DNA from: Acanthaster planci
Lineage: Eukaryota; Echinodermata; Asteroidea; Valvatida; Acanthasteridae
Direction of reading: 5' to 3'
NCBI RefSeq assembly: GCF_001949145.1
Contig: NW_019091458.1
Coordinates: forward strand, 584,637 to 648,636
DNA: 64,000 nucleotides
The translations under genes and the position numbers were made by a program. Positions 49,388 to 61,324 of this stretch are shown piece after piece (position 1 is the stretch's first letter; each line of letters starts with the position of its first letter). The notes under the pieces are model-generated. The model searched no databases. It had not been told where the DNA came from and saw only the letters and a program-made list of their open reading frames with translations.

Positions 49388-49483
49388 CACGAGGAGTGTG
49401 CTGTTGTAGTCTAGTAGCGATTTCCTCAGCCGAGCTGTCCGGTCCATGCAGCACGATCGCGGGGACGTGCTCACCATGGCAAG
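49388..49483 (-). CDS. candidate internal exon, 96 bp, GC-rich
   Basis: On the minus strand GAGTGCAG precedes 96 bp that end CGTG followed by GTGAGTTGG, a strong donor. Read in phase 1 the frame gives CHGEHVPAIVLHGPDSSAEE and on to TPR, and ends in phase 1. It therefore joins in frame with the upstream candidate 51436-51661, which ends in phase 1. The acceptor lacks a clear pyrimidine tract. The patch also has a GCCATGG on both strands, so a first exon in either direction is an alternative. Unrecognised protein. Confidence 0.27.
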
Positions 49484-50187
49484 CTGCACTCGCGTGGCGC
49501 AGTTGTTTTATTGGATTACCATAAATAAACACTCGTCAATGTCGGAGAATAAATTTTTAAAAAGTTGTCTGGATTTTGAGTAATTAAATGGGAGTTCCCA
49601 CGTCATGAAGTGACGAAGTACGATTACAACAAAATTAACTTGCTCTGTTGTGGCGACAAGGGTTATTTGCCCACTTTTTATTTATTCTTGTGGTGTAGTT
49701 TGGCACACAAAAAATCAACATTGAAATACTGCATGTAGTAGTTTGTTATCGAAAGGTTTCTTTCGATCGATAAATAAAATCAACTAAAATTGTACGTGTA
49801 TCTTCATGTAACAAATCTCGTCTTTTTGCCGATTGTGTTGGGTGTGACATATCAAATCTGTTTTCACTTGGGTTTCTGATGACATGTCACTTTCTGTTGT
49901 CACATGGGTATTGGAAAAAGTCAGCGATTGGACTGTTCATGAATGGGCGTGCAGTAGCAGTCAGGATGTCACGGTAGGTGTAGATGCAGTGTGTGCTTTG
50001 CGACGCAGTGCGGCATGCTCGAGTTCCCGTGGCAGTTTTTGAAGAGATTTGGTAATACTTTTTGACCGGCATCACGAAAACATCCAGATAACCGGATACA
50101 AGGCGTTTATTCCGAAATTACGGTACATACATCTGCCAATACGTGTAAACGTAATTCACATACATGACAACATTTGGATACATGTAC

Positions 50188-50221
50188 ATGTATCTGTACA
50201 TGTGCACATGTACAGATACAT
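50188..50221. repeat. perfect 34-bp palindrome
   Basis: The two half-sites, ATGTATCTGTACATGTG and its complement, abut with no spacer. With two mismatches per arm pair the symmetry extends to 50181-50228. It is built from TACATGTA-type words. It lies shortly before GCGCTATAACGGGAATCTAC (about 50280-50299), which resembles a pogo/Tigger end, so it may be the core of a small element. Confidence 0.9.
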
Positions 50222-50599
50222 ATATATGCGGTGCATATATTGCGCATCCATTCAAGTGGGTTATATACGCTTATAAGAGAGCGCTATAACGGGAATCTAC
50301 TGTAATTCAGCTGTTCGGTGTTCAGTGTTGGTCTCCAACCTCCACCATAGCCAGCTTTTATTTCGCCTGTCGTATTGCATTTTGCTCAAAACCAAGAAAC
50401 ACACTGTGTTGAAATTTTAATGCTGTCTTCCTCAAGTAATCCGAATATTCCTGAGAATTGAAGAACTGTTCTCTCAGACTGATTTTCCTCCACTTTCCAT
50501 ACTCAGAGGTGCGCATGTTTGAAACCACAGAGAACAAAAACTTCCCGATGTCTACGTGTACATGCACAAATAATACTTAATGAAGAAAGCTTGCAAAAT

Positions 50600-50730
50600 T
50601 ATTTCTCCACTACCAGAGAAAATCTGTGAAAATCCTTTCCCATTTTTGGGAAAAAGCGTGAAAATCTTTTCCCACTTGAGGGAAAATCTGTAAAAATATT
50701 TTCCTACTTTTGGCACACTTTTTCACAATT
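50600..50730. repeat. 32-bp tandem repeat with hairpin-forming core
   Basis: Four imperfect copies; the GTGAAAATC motif starts at 50626, 50658 and (as GTAAAAAT) 50690, exactly 32 bp apart. Each copy has a TTTCCCA...TGGGAAA-type inverted core, clearest in the second copy. The outer copies are decayed. Confidence 0.8.
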
Positions 50731-51435
50731 CGTGAAATGAAAAGGAATTCCCTGGGAGGAGACAAAAATGGGAAAAAATTCGGTATAAACTTTCAATCGC
50801 TATGTACAGTATTTATACAAGAAGAATGCATCCAAGCTTGGATGCACAATTATAAGTGGCACCAGACTTCCCTCCATGTAACAATCATATTGAGGACACA
50901 CTTGATGCGTAAAATGTGCCCCCTATCCACAATAAGACCCCCTTTAGAATCCCCATTAAACTTTAAACTCACATACATAGTGCATATAGAGTACAATGTA
51001 CATGCATGCAAACGCTTGAATCAAAACTCTCTGCATGCTAACCAACTTACTACCTGCTGGGCTGAACCCAGAAGTTTTCACAAAAATGCAATTTCTTTCC
51101 ATATACATGCACCTCGTTCAAAGCAAGGGATCTGCAACTAAATCAACTCAAATGTCAGTTCATACTTCGGGCAAAATGCAAAAGTGAAGCAACTTTGACG
51201 TAATGACGCATCTGCTACAAAATTCACTTGGGTTGAAATCTGTTCAACTTTTTTAGAGCTTGCAGTACAGACATTTGACCTGATTGCTCATGTTCACTTT
51301 TGTTCTGAGTTTGAACCGGCCTGTATAAGATTAGCAAATGCACATACTGTAAGTAGTGTTTCCCACTTGTGAGCACCAGTCACGTCCATGAAAAGAACTG
51401 CATGTGAATTGCATGGAAGCATCATTACAACTCAC

Positions 51436-51661
51436 CACAAATCCAGCCATTCTTGAAGAAGCTTGCCCTCTGTCGGTGAGTTATATAGGCCGGGACATAG
51501 GGGCCGACTTTGGCCAACCAACGGTCTCGTGGCAAAGTCCAGCCATTTTGAAGCATGGGGACATACGGCAAAGCCACTCTGTCCGGTCTCCGAAACTGAC
51601 CGTCCCGGCGAACTGCTCCCACTGTTGGATATTTCTGCATCATCGTGTTGGCAATGGCCAA
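51436..51661 (-). CDS. candidate internal exon, 226 bp, GC-rich
   Basis: The base composition changes sharply from AT-rich to GC-rich at a minus-strand TTTGCCCAG and back at a GTGAGT donor. Inside, one frame reads 75 codons plus one base (phase 0 in, phase 1 out), starting LAIANTMMQKYPTVGAVRRD, with PYVPMLQNGWTLPRDRWLAK in the middle and ending FFKNGWIC. The peptide has balanced, globular composition but I cannot assign it. Three other frames on the two strands are also open here, so the open frame alone is weak proof. It joins in frame to 49388-49483. Confidence 0.35.
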
Positions 51662-52527
51662 CTGGGCAAAGTTTTTGTTTTTTAAAGCCAAATGACTCAA
51701 ATCTGCACAATCGGATTTAAATAGCGAAAAAGTTCTCTGATCCCAGCTCTGGAATTCAAATGAGGTACCAGCAACTAAATTTTGAATTCTAAATGAATGA
51801 AAAGTCTTCTTGATTATGTACTTTCCTTGATTGGCTAACCAAACCAGATAAAAATCAAACAAAACAAGCAATGAAATGTTACAATGTTGCCAATAGACAG
51901 GACGGCGACAGTAAAGATGGTATTGTGGCAATGAGCAAACTGGAAGCTCATTTTTTTTACAACCAGCAAGTGATGAATATGCATAAACCACAAACTACTT
52001 CAGTTCCAATAAGTTTCAAAGACAACTCGTCACTCACTAACTGCATCTACCCGGTATCTGTCAATGCCAAATAAAGTGAGTACTGTCTTTTCCCAAACAT
52101 GACAGTGCAGTCATCCTCAACTGGTCAGCGATACCACAACAATCCATCGTTCTCAATCTTTGCCGACCCTTATATTAGACTAAAAGAGAGTATTCACAGA
52201 ATAGGCGGTGAGGCTGGCTGAAGCTATCAACATCAATTATCCTGATCAGATTATCAACAACGATCCCTCCTAGCCCATTATGTTAACAGTACACGGGCCT
52301 GGCTGAGAGTGCAGAAGATGCCTGTTGCTAAGTTCCCCCGCTGAAGGACAAAAGATGACTAAACACAGAAGACAATCAGCAAAATTAATAGCAACTCAAT
52401 CGCAGAGCACCGTGTATGATTACTACATTATAACTGCACAGGTGAATCCAGTTTAATTGACAAGGCTATCGTTTGTACCACACTTGCTCTTTTTTTCTCT
52501 CTTTTTTCCCCCCTCTTTTTCTTTCAG
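51662..52527. other. non-coding stretch
   Basis: AT-rich and without a plausible frame once the GC-rich patch on its left ends. Its right end is a 39-nt pure pyrimidine run (52487-52525). Confidence 0.55.
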
Positions 52528-52601
52528 AGGCCGCACAGCAGATGTTTTGTGTGGGGTGAGTTTGGCGTCAGCACAGCACCATCATATCCAAACATGTGCT
52601 G
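52528..52601 (+). CDS. candidate plus-strand exon after a 39-nt pyrimidine tract
   Basis: An uninterrupted pyrimidine run (52487-52525) ends in CTTTCAG, a textbook acceptor. A GTGAGT donor follows at 52556 (28-bp exon) and a GTAAAA donor at 52602 (74-bp exon). The longer form is open in two frames, for example RGRTADVLCGVSLASAQHHH. Peptide not recognised. The exon could equally be non-coding or the acceptor a simple CT-rich repeat. Confidence 0.22.
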
Positions 52602-53694
52602 GTAAAAAAAAAAAAAATAATAATAATTTGTCTTCTCCCCTCCCTCCAACCCAATCTAACGTCAGCAATGAACTGCAAACCAATCAGCCCTTCAGAGCAA
52701 CTCCCAACTTCTTTTTAATATTAATTTTCAGCGCTGCTGCCATTGGCACAATGACACTGTGACAGTGGGGACCAAACCAACCAGAATGCGACTCATGGAC
52801 CAATAGCCACGTCTGTTGAAAAAATGCTGGCTGGATTCACCAAATGCTGCCCAGCGAATTGACAAAGTTGTTAATGAAAGGGGGGGCACAAAAAGTGGGA
52901 CAGCGCAGCGTAATTCGTCAAGACCTGATTCCGCGAGTAAAATGCCTCCATTGTAATCTTTGGGGACAAATGATGACTACTGATCCGTTCATAACACACA
53001 CAAACATAGATCTCTTTATACGAATTTACACACGTGATTATGAGGGGCTTCTCCATTCCTTTCTCAGGGATACTCTTCACCTATCAAAGAGAGCAATTAA
53101 AAATGAAAACAAAAACCCTGAAACAAACAAAACCAAAACAAAATTTTTGACAAAGATTAGCAAAGGTATTTTTAAATTCATTTTAATTTTAAGAAAGGTT
53201 TGGGATCAATATACAACTAGAACGGCAAAGCCCCCATGGCTCACTGTTTCTTATGAATTTGAATTTCTTTAATGTAACTACAGCTTATGTTAAGAGACAT
53301 CCAAGTTATACAAATATAGTTACTAAATTACAGGTGTATACTAACCAAGCTTCATTCAAATTTTTTACAAGATTGGTTGACATACGACTGTAATACAGAT
53401 GTAACAGATATTTTATCGACCTTAGCAATAAAATTCATTATACTCTACGAGAAAAAACCTAGTTAGTGCTGTGCGCAGACTGTGGGTTGAAAGGTGCCTG
53501 TCATTTAAAAGTAGATCAACAAAGACCACCACCAAGGGAGATACAGGTACAAAGGCTTCACAGTTCTTTACAGGAAAGAGGAATGCCTATAGAAAGTGGG
53601 TCCAGTACAGTCAGACTTGCCCTGGATGATTATATAAGCAGTGCATTTGTGAGTTTGATGGACGGTGCATAATCAATATTCCTCTTTAAGTACA
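52602..53694. other. non-coding stretch
   Basis: Starts with A14 and (TAA)n at 52604-52626. The plus frame at 52844-53272 is Lys/Asn-rich in its second half and has no domain. Nothing else supported. Confidence 0.55.
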
Positions 53695-53915
53695 GTTCTG
53701 CACTTTGTATCCAACCCCATCATCCTATCCTCAACAATTCTAACCCCTCATCATTCCACATTCCATGTCCACCATGTCTACTTTTGACTCCACCCCTCCA
53801 TCATCTTGTCTCTTACTCTGCCCCCTTCCCATCATCCTATATCCATCTCTTACTCCGCCCCTCCCCATTATTCCCTTCACTTCTTACTCTGGCTGTCCCA
53901 TCATCCCACTAATCC
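53695..53915. repeat. pyrimidine-rich tandem repeat, about 35-bp period
   Basis: TCTTACTC recurs at 53811, 53848 and 53882 (spacing 37 and 34), each followed by CCCC- and CATCAT-type words; weaker copies precede them. The plus strand is almost free of G. Confidence 0.65.
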
Positions 53916-56900
53916 AGCCCAACCATTACACCAACCTTATCCAGCATTTCATCCACTTTCTACATACATGTACCTTGTCCCCATGATCCTCCTCCTACAG
54001 GTACCCCTCCCCCAACAAACATCCTAATCTGTCACTTGGAGCCCCCCAATCCCTTGCAATTTTCCCACATACTGTACATGTATGTACGTTTGCATGTAAC
54101 TTAACACTGTCTATACATATATGCAAGTACATATACATTACAGGAGTGCTGAGTACAAATGTACATGTACTGTAAGTACTAAAGGTTTAGTACACAATAC
54201 AACTCAAAACATCAAAATTCAACTTTTATAATTTTTCCAAGCATTAATGCCATATAAGACTATTTACACACTGATGGAATTCCAAGAGGAAAAACTTTAA
54301 CATTTGAGGCTGGAGACAATGCCCCTGTACTTTAGACATCTGCAGTCAAACCAGATAAAAAACCAAACAAGTACTGGCACAGGTAGTCATTTTATGTCAC
54401 ACTTCCCATCATGGCCAGCAGCACTTGAGGTATTGTTCTGATTGACCTATCAATCTGACTGCTTGAACTCACTGACTGACTGATGGACTGGAATGCTGGC
54501 CAACTAAGCCCACACGACAATTCTCATTCCACAAACCTGGCAAGTGCCTCGGTGCTCTATGCCAAGCCAGACAAACGTACTGACCACAAGTGCACCATCT
54601 GTGCAACAAACCACAAAAAGTACCTACAAAGTTCACACGCACACAAACAGGACCCCCCAGAAAAAAAAACTGTACCCCAACCTCCCGGCATAAAAAATAC
54701 CCGCATCTCTCCAACTTCCCAAATTGCACATTTCACAGCAAACAAAACAAGGCTAACATCACTCTTACAGGTACAAGTACAAAACTTCATATACAAACCA
54801 GCTACATGTAGCCATAGAGAAAGGACGTAGATTCTCTATGATGATGTCACTGTCCAATTCAAGCCCTGCTGGGAAACCTATTCCTCCAAGGCCAGACCTT
54901 GACATCTTTTGTTTTACAGAAGAGGTCCCAGGTTGACACAGACTAGACAGGTGGGCTATACTTTGAACAGTACATTACAACCATATTCCATTCTCAAGGA
55001 TGGGACCTGGGTTTTCAGACCCATCTTTTGTTCTTTATATTTTATCTCTTTTTTTTTTACGTTTGTGTTTTTGTTGCTTCAGAATCTGAACACACAGTTG
55101 ACTGACATTTTCATTTTGCAAAAATGTGCAATACCTCTGGATGAGTGTCCAGGCCCTTCACAAAACTAACCAAATGATTTGAAAAATAAACAGGGTTGTA
55201 CATGTATATGGATGGCATCCCAAATTACCTTCAAGTGCTGGACTTTTGAGAGAGGTTGAATGGCCTTTCTTAAAATGGGCATTTTTCAGCCCATGCTGTG
55301 TTTGTTATACACAGCCCTTCCTACTTTCTTGTCACAGTCAAACATTTTGCCTACCACTGGCTGGTAAACTATGGCTGACTGTGTTAACTGGTACAAAGGC
55401 AAAAGATTAATCTACGAAGTGTTAACAAAATCTCATGCAGCTATCAAAACAATCATAAATACTACTACTATGTCCTAAAACAAAATACTGCACTCTTACA
55501 AGTAATGGAAACAGGTGTACATTTTGAGGCAAACCTGCCACCACCCAGGGAGGATATTTCTGTACACCCTGACCTCCCACGCAACTTGGCAATATCTAAA
55601 ATTGCTTAATATATGTAACTCTATATCTGTGCCAAATTTGGTGCTCTTGTGACAAAGTGAACAATTGGCTCCACATTTTGGACTTAGCCTCTGCACTTTA
55701 TTCCCGTCTATTTCACACCAGCTTGTTGGCCTAGCACAATGCACACAAAACAGCAAAACAGATGCACAATGTGCTGGTCCTCCATGCTTACTATCTTGGT
55801 GCCAATAATTGATAGAAATGATTTGATGCACCTTTCACACATGAACACGTGGCCATGGGGGTTGCAAGTCAATGCCAATCAAAGATCTGACATTTGGAAT
55901 GCAACAATCAGTCATTTCCAGTTTGACGGGATCTCTTGCCTTTTTCCAGTAGCTGTCTTTTAGAACCAACTGTGTGGCTGATGGTAAAACAATGATGTCA
56001 AGTACAAAAACTGTTGCAAACTGCTTGCTAGCTACTTGTATTTGCCATGAAAATGATTCTGCTGGGATCGAAACATGAGGACCGTTAACTGTCTTGATAT
56101 AACAGGCTTGCTAGCTCCCTGGAACTTTAGAATTTGTCATTAATGACAGCATTTTGTTATAGAGGTGTTCTTGTAACACATAAGACCTTGTGAACCTCTA
56201 AGTTGGATCCAACCAGGCACTAAAGCTGCCTTCAAGCTGCGTAGACTATTAACAATTTTGGAAGTAAACCCGTAAATGAAAGAATGTGTGGTGCAAGTGT
56301 CCTTTCTGTTTCAACTTTGAGCTTCAGAAAACTCCAGGAGGAGGGGGCAAATGTCTCATATTTTTACACGGATCATGCCTGCTTTATAATTTCACAACAG
56401 AAAACAAACCAAAAACAACCCCCCAAAAACCCAAAAGAACAAATATGGACAATTTTGCTGCTAGATCACGTACTAAGCACAGAAACGATGACACATGTGA
56501 TAAACTGACAAGATACCAATTAGATTGACAACCTCAGAACTAGAACGAAGCATGTGCACAGACACACGAAGTGCTTCTGTGTAAACTTTTTTTACTGTTT
56601 CGGTTTCGATTGTGGGGGGGTTCCAAATCAATACACTAGAAGAACAGATGCACTGCATTTGAATTGTCAAGGTTGATTCCACCCTCCCAAATCAGGGTAA
56701 TAATATGAGCTGAAGGCTGGCGCTGCATCCCTCATTAGCTAGGCAGAGCATTGTGTAATTATTGTGAATTTGGTTCTCAGCTGGAGTTCTGTATGCTGTT
56801 ACTTCAATCAACCAGTGAGTTCACAGCACTCTGGTTTTTCTGTGACTCTGAAATTAAAATCAGATACGTCTATAAATTTTTTAACATCTCAATCAAGAGT

Positions 56901-58257
56901 TTTCAATTTTGGACACATAATGTGCCTTTATTAAATTTTTAAAAAACAATTACATGTATCATTCTATATAAATCACTGTGGGCGAAACAACCTTGAAATG
57001 GATAAATTTTTTCCCCGTGCAGTTTTTTTCCAATTTTTATTAATTTTTTAATATTTCTGAATTAAATATCTTTGGTATATCTACCAAACAAATCAAGGTA
57101 TTTCCAAAATTCTTTTCAGCAGCAGCTTTAATTTATAGATTTCCACTCACCAATAAATTTTGTATGCCACCATGATGATATGAAAAAACTTCTAATAAGG
57201 AAACATGCAAACATCCTACAATCTAGGGGGAACCTACAATGTGTTAGAATGCAAAAAATCAGGTGAAGTTTTCACAACGTCATCGGCTGATTTTTGTAAG
57301 ACTTGTTAAAGGTTCGTTTTCAGCCCATTGCCACATCACTTCAAGCCAGTTCAACTCCAAACTTTGTGCATCAACCAAGGACCACTGACAATCATTTTGG
57401 GAACAGCTCTGTGGTTGTTTATTTATAGACACTCTCTACAGTGTCTAGTATAAGACTTTTTCTCCACACAGGGACTTTTGTCACCGGGTCAGTTTCCAGT
57501 CATGCCTGCACCTGTACGACCATATTTGGTGAAGCTTTCATCACCAACCGATTAAAATATAATTCTACAGTTTGATAGTTTCAGCTCCACAATGGCTTGT
57601 TTACACTCTGTATGTTATCTTATTTCTTAATTGCTACGCTAAAGCCTGCTGGAAGCAAGGGAAATGTTCTGTATTCAGGATCAAGCTCAGGGGGAGGGGA
57701 GGGGCGGTCTATGGCGGGGAGAGGGGGGTCTGTCTGACCCATTCCCATCCTATTCCATCAAAATGATAAAACAGCACTTTGGCATTGCTCGTTTATCCCA
57801 AGGTCTGCTAATGTGCTGTGCAAGATTCTCACCAACACCCAGCTCTGGTACCACTAAGAGCATAGTTTCAATCAATTATTCTAATGAAGTGAACGGTAAA
57901 AAAGAAGAGAGCAACTGAAATTTGACTGATAAAAGCTCACATGGCCTTGATATAGAACAGATTTAAAAAGCTGAAGCTTAGTTCCAGACCACTCCCTACC
58001 CAAGTTTCATGCTCAGCACCCTCCAGTCAAAGGGAAGAGACATATCCTTACTCCCGTAGGAGTAAAACCCTAGGGTTGACACCTATTACTTCCAAATCTC
58101 ATCACTGTAAGGAATTCCTGCACAGACAGAGGTACTAGGCTGCGATACCAGTACACCAGGATTACAGAGGTAATCCCTTAATTCCCATAAAATAAAATAC
58201 TCTTGGTTGCATGTAAATTTCATAAAATTGCTTCATTCTGCACTGTACTGTGCCCAG
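53916..58257. other. non-coding stretch
   Basis: AT-rich with TACATGTA words near 54070-54170 and a C6-A-rich patch near 54655. At about 56090-56172 GATATAACAG ... TTTTGTTATAGAGGTGTTC resembles the interior of the pogo-like element at 43835, perhaps a decayed relative. G-rich runs are at 57690-57730. I see no convincing frame or RNA gene. Confidence 0.5.
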
Positions 58258-58400
58258 TCTGCCATGGTCTAGTGGTCGTGGCGCCTGACTCCTGATTGGC
58301 TGGAAAGACTTCTGGAGGATTGAGCTTAAAATCTAGCAAGAGAGGCACAGTGCAGGTCCCTAGGCAAGACACTTTACTGCAACTTCTTCAAGCCACAATG
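58258..58400 (+). mobile_element. decayed tRNA-derived SINE
   Basis: The head ATGGTCTAGTGGTCGTGGCG (from 58264) keeps a tRNA A box of the GGTCTAGTGG type. The B box is diverged (around AGGATTGAGC). About 60 bp later comes CCCTAGGCAAGACACTTTAC (58358-58377), like the CCTTGGGCAAGACACTTTAC block found in the body of many animal SINEs. The 3' end could not be set. Identity rests on order and spacing of these two blocks. Confidence 0.45.
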
Positions 58401-61324
58401 GTCTATGCACTGAACTTTTAACACAGACAGGACAGAGGGAGTCTCAGTAGCATGTTCTAGTAGATGTTCATTTACACTGTCGGCCAAAGGTCCTGAAAAT
58501 TACTGGAGTTTCCTCATTTCTTTTTATTTGAAAACAACTCTCCTACTGGGATATGCCATTTTTGTGAAGAAATGCCCATCTCCCTCTTCACTTTACAGCA
58601 GACAACAGACACCTTTGCCTTATAAGCAAACAACCATTCATGTTGGCCTTGGAACCTTTCAACCAAGCAAATAAATGACTTTAAAATCCCAGCATAGTGG
58701 CTGTCATTTGGTCTCTCCTATATGAAACTGGGGAATAACGGAAATGAATACATGAAAGCTTAAACGAGGGAGCAAGAAAAAAATGGCAAATGAGAACACT
58801 TGAAAAAGAACTTCAAAACTCATTTGATTCTCATTCTCAGTGTGCGACCAAGGTCCACTCGTACTTCAATCCTCCTGATGTGGCTCATTCTTTAATAAGT
58901 CCCTTTCCAAAATGTGAACAGTGCTGGTCCTGGCTGACCTTGATCACAAAACCCACAAACCATTTCCTCATCATCTCTGACAAATTTGCACTCCACAATC
59001 CCAAAACTCATCAAATATTGGGAAGGGTGAAGGAGCCATTCAGTAATCGGCTGACCTCCACTGCTAAATCAATAACAGATGCCAAGATGAATGTTGGAAA
59101 GGAAGGGGAGGCGGTGGAAAAGTAAGACAAGAAGTTTTTAATTTTAGGATATATCAAATCTCCTTGTCATCCCACTAACACACTTGACAACTTAAAAACT
59201 CATTAAATTCTCATAGGACTGGGAAGGAACCCAATGAGTCCCAATCACAGTCAAGACTCCTCACCACTTGGCCAGCTCAGGGCTGGAGGGGTATTACATA
59301 ACCCAAGTCAATAACCTCCTGGAATAGGCTCATGCCAGGCCAGCACAATGGCACAGCATGCCTTGTCCCTTGCTAGGGCCCCCATTATGTTGACAAGCCT
59401 AATAGCTTGTTCAGTCTCTGGTAATTGGATTTCAGGAGGTTGTCCAGCCAGACAAAGGCCTGGGAGTGTGGCACTTGAACCCAAGCTAACTGGTCCATTA
59501 TGGGTGACCTCAGACCAGGACAATCACAGGACTGAACTAGAGTAACCTCCTCCAAGGCCCATTTCCTTGTACACACTTCATTCAGTGCTTACAAAAGTTA
59601 CCACAGCCATTGTCTCCAAAACAAAAACAAAGATAATAAATAAATACTACTGTTCCACCAGACAGTAATGTCAGATTGCAGGTATTAGCAACATTTCAAA
59701 CCTCGTATGAAAAGAGTAACAGGGGAAATTAAGATTGGCTTTAGCAAATAATGACCAGGTTGATCTTTGACAGTCATCAATAAAGATGATGTTGAATGAA
59801 CCGCAACCTAATTCAATCACCCAACTTGCCCATTTCCAGTCATTATTTACTGTTTACCTACAGTTTGCATCTAAGCCTAAATACTAAATTGAAGAGAACA
59901 AAATGAGGTGACCTTAGCTTCATTGTAAAACAGGTTTTTTTTCTCCTCCACTAGTTATTCCTATAGACCACAGTGTGATTTCCTTACATGTATCAAGATT
60001 CTGAGCTCTGGAGAGAGGTGGGCATATGGAACCACGGACCGGTCAATATACAATATAGTTTCCTCTGACTTTGAAACAACTTGAATCATTCCTCTCTCTC
60101 CCCTCCTTTCTTTTTTTACTAGTTCATTGTAACACTTGATATTCTCATGCATTATACAGACTTGAAAAGAGGAAGAAATATTAATTATGTAACGCGCGTA
60201 AATGGTTATCCTTGTCTGAGTATCTTGCATTAAATTTCACCTTCACTTTTGTTTTGTAAAGACCGAACGCAGTTTACCGTAACAGACTAATATGCATTCC
60301 TGTCAGCTCCTGGCTGCAACGAAGCGTTACAACAAAGGACAATTTTTATTAATCTTGTATCACGTGCAAATATGCTGTACACTGTTACCCTTCTTTGAAG
60401 ACCATGTACATGTCTATTACAGAACTTACTTCCAGTTCACCTTGACCATCACTTTACAAAAATGAAGTCTACCCATTTGTGACATGCTAAATGTATCATG
60501 CTTGCACAAGGCTGAAAAAAGGCATTCCTAATGGACAAATGAACACATCATGCATTGCACATGTCATTTATTCTTTTTTTAAATATGATGTAATCAGCAA
60601 ATATGTACTTATCACATAGATCTCCAGCTATCTGTAATGTGCTCTGGCAGCAGGTTTCATCAGACTAACTGCTTTCATTGTACACTGTTACTGCATTTGT
60701 AAATAAACAGTGACAATCAAGTATGACCCTCAACATGGTCAATGTTGCCAGCGGAACGAATTTCCAGAAGATACCATATACAGTGTATGCAAAAGAAGAT
60801 CTGTGGGATGAAATTTTCTGGCTAGCCATTTTGTGTAACTCTCTACTACTCTCAATAATAATGCATGACGGCTGTTTAACATTCCATTTTCAGTTAACTG
60901 TATGAAAAAGTGCACATCTTTTTCCAGACATGTGAGGGCGCTGTTGCTATGATGTCAATCTGGAAGACGCCAGTAAGATTTGAACCCAAGCTTTGCCCAC
61001 TGAAAACATCTGTGGGGAAGATTTTCTCATAGCTATAAACGTGCACAACATAAAAACTTTCACAACAGTTAAATGTCCAAAAGTGTAAAAGCTGTTTGTG
61101 CTGAAATGACTGAGATATTAAGGTTTCAGTTTTGAGGGCACAGTTTCACTTATTAATATGGAAATTAAGGTAAGCATTAAAACCAACAAGGCAGTAAATT
61201 ACCCTTCAATATACATGTAGCAAAACATGAAATTGGGTGAAATGAGGCACAAGGCTGCATTCTCATCAACAACATTTTAAAAACAGTGCATTGCATCTTC
61301 GGCCTTCAAAAGGTTTAATATCTT
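58401..61324. other. non-coding stretch
   Basis: The plus frame 58790-59125 is open for 111 codons with ordinary composition, but has no acceptor tract or known motif. A pyrimidine-rich acceptor look-alike ends near 60122 without a following donor. TTGAACCCAAGCT occurs at 59474 and again at 60976, and resembles a B box, but no A box lies at the right distance. Nothing else supported. Confidence 0.5.

Noticed and set aside
48930-49532. 200-codon minus-strand open frame
   Set aside because: Its middle is the 11-bp repeat and its ends lie in different base-composition zones. Only the short GC-rich part at 49388-49483 is kept as a candidate.
58790-59125. 111-codon plus-strand open frame
   Set aside because: Ordinary composition but no acceptor tract, no domain and no clear donor; left as unexplained non-coding sequence.
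60090-60180. Plus-strand acceptor look-alike ending in TTTTTTTACTAG
   Set aside because: No donor or open coding-like segment follows; CT-rich runs are common here.
59465-60990. Two TTGAACCCAAGCT sites that look like tRNA B boxes
   Set aside because: No A box at the right spacing and no foldable tRNA around either.
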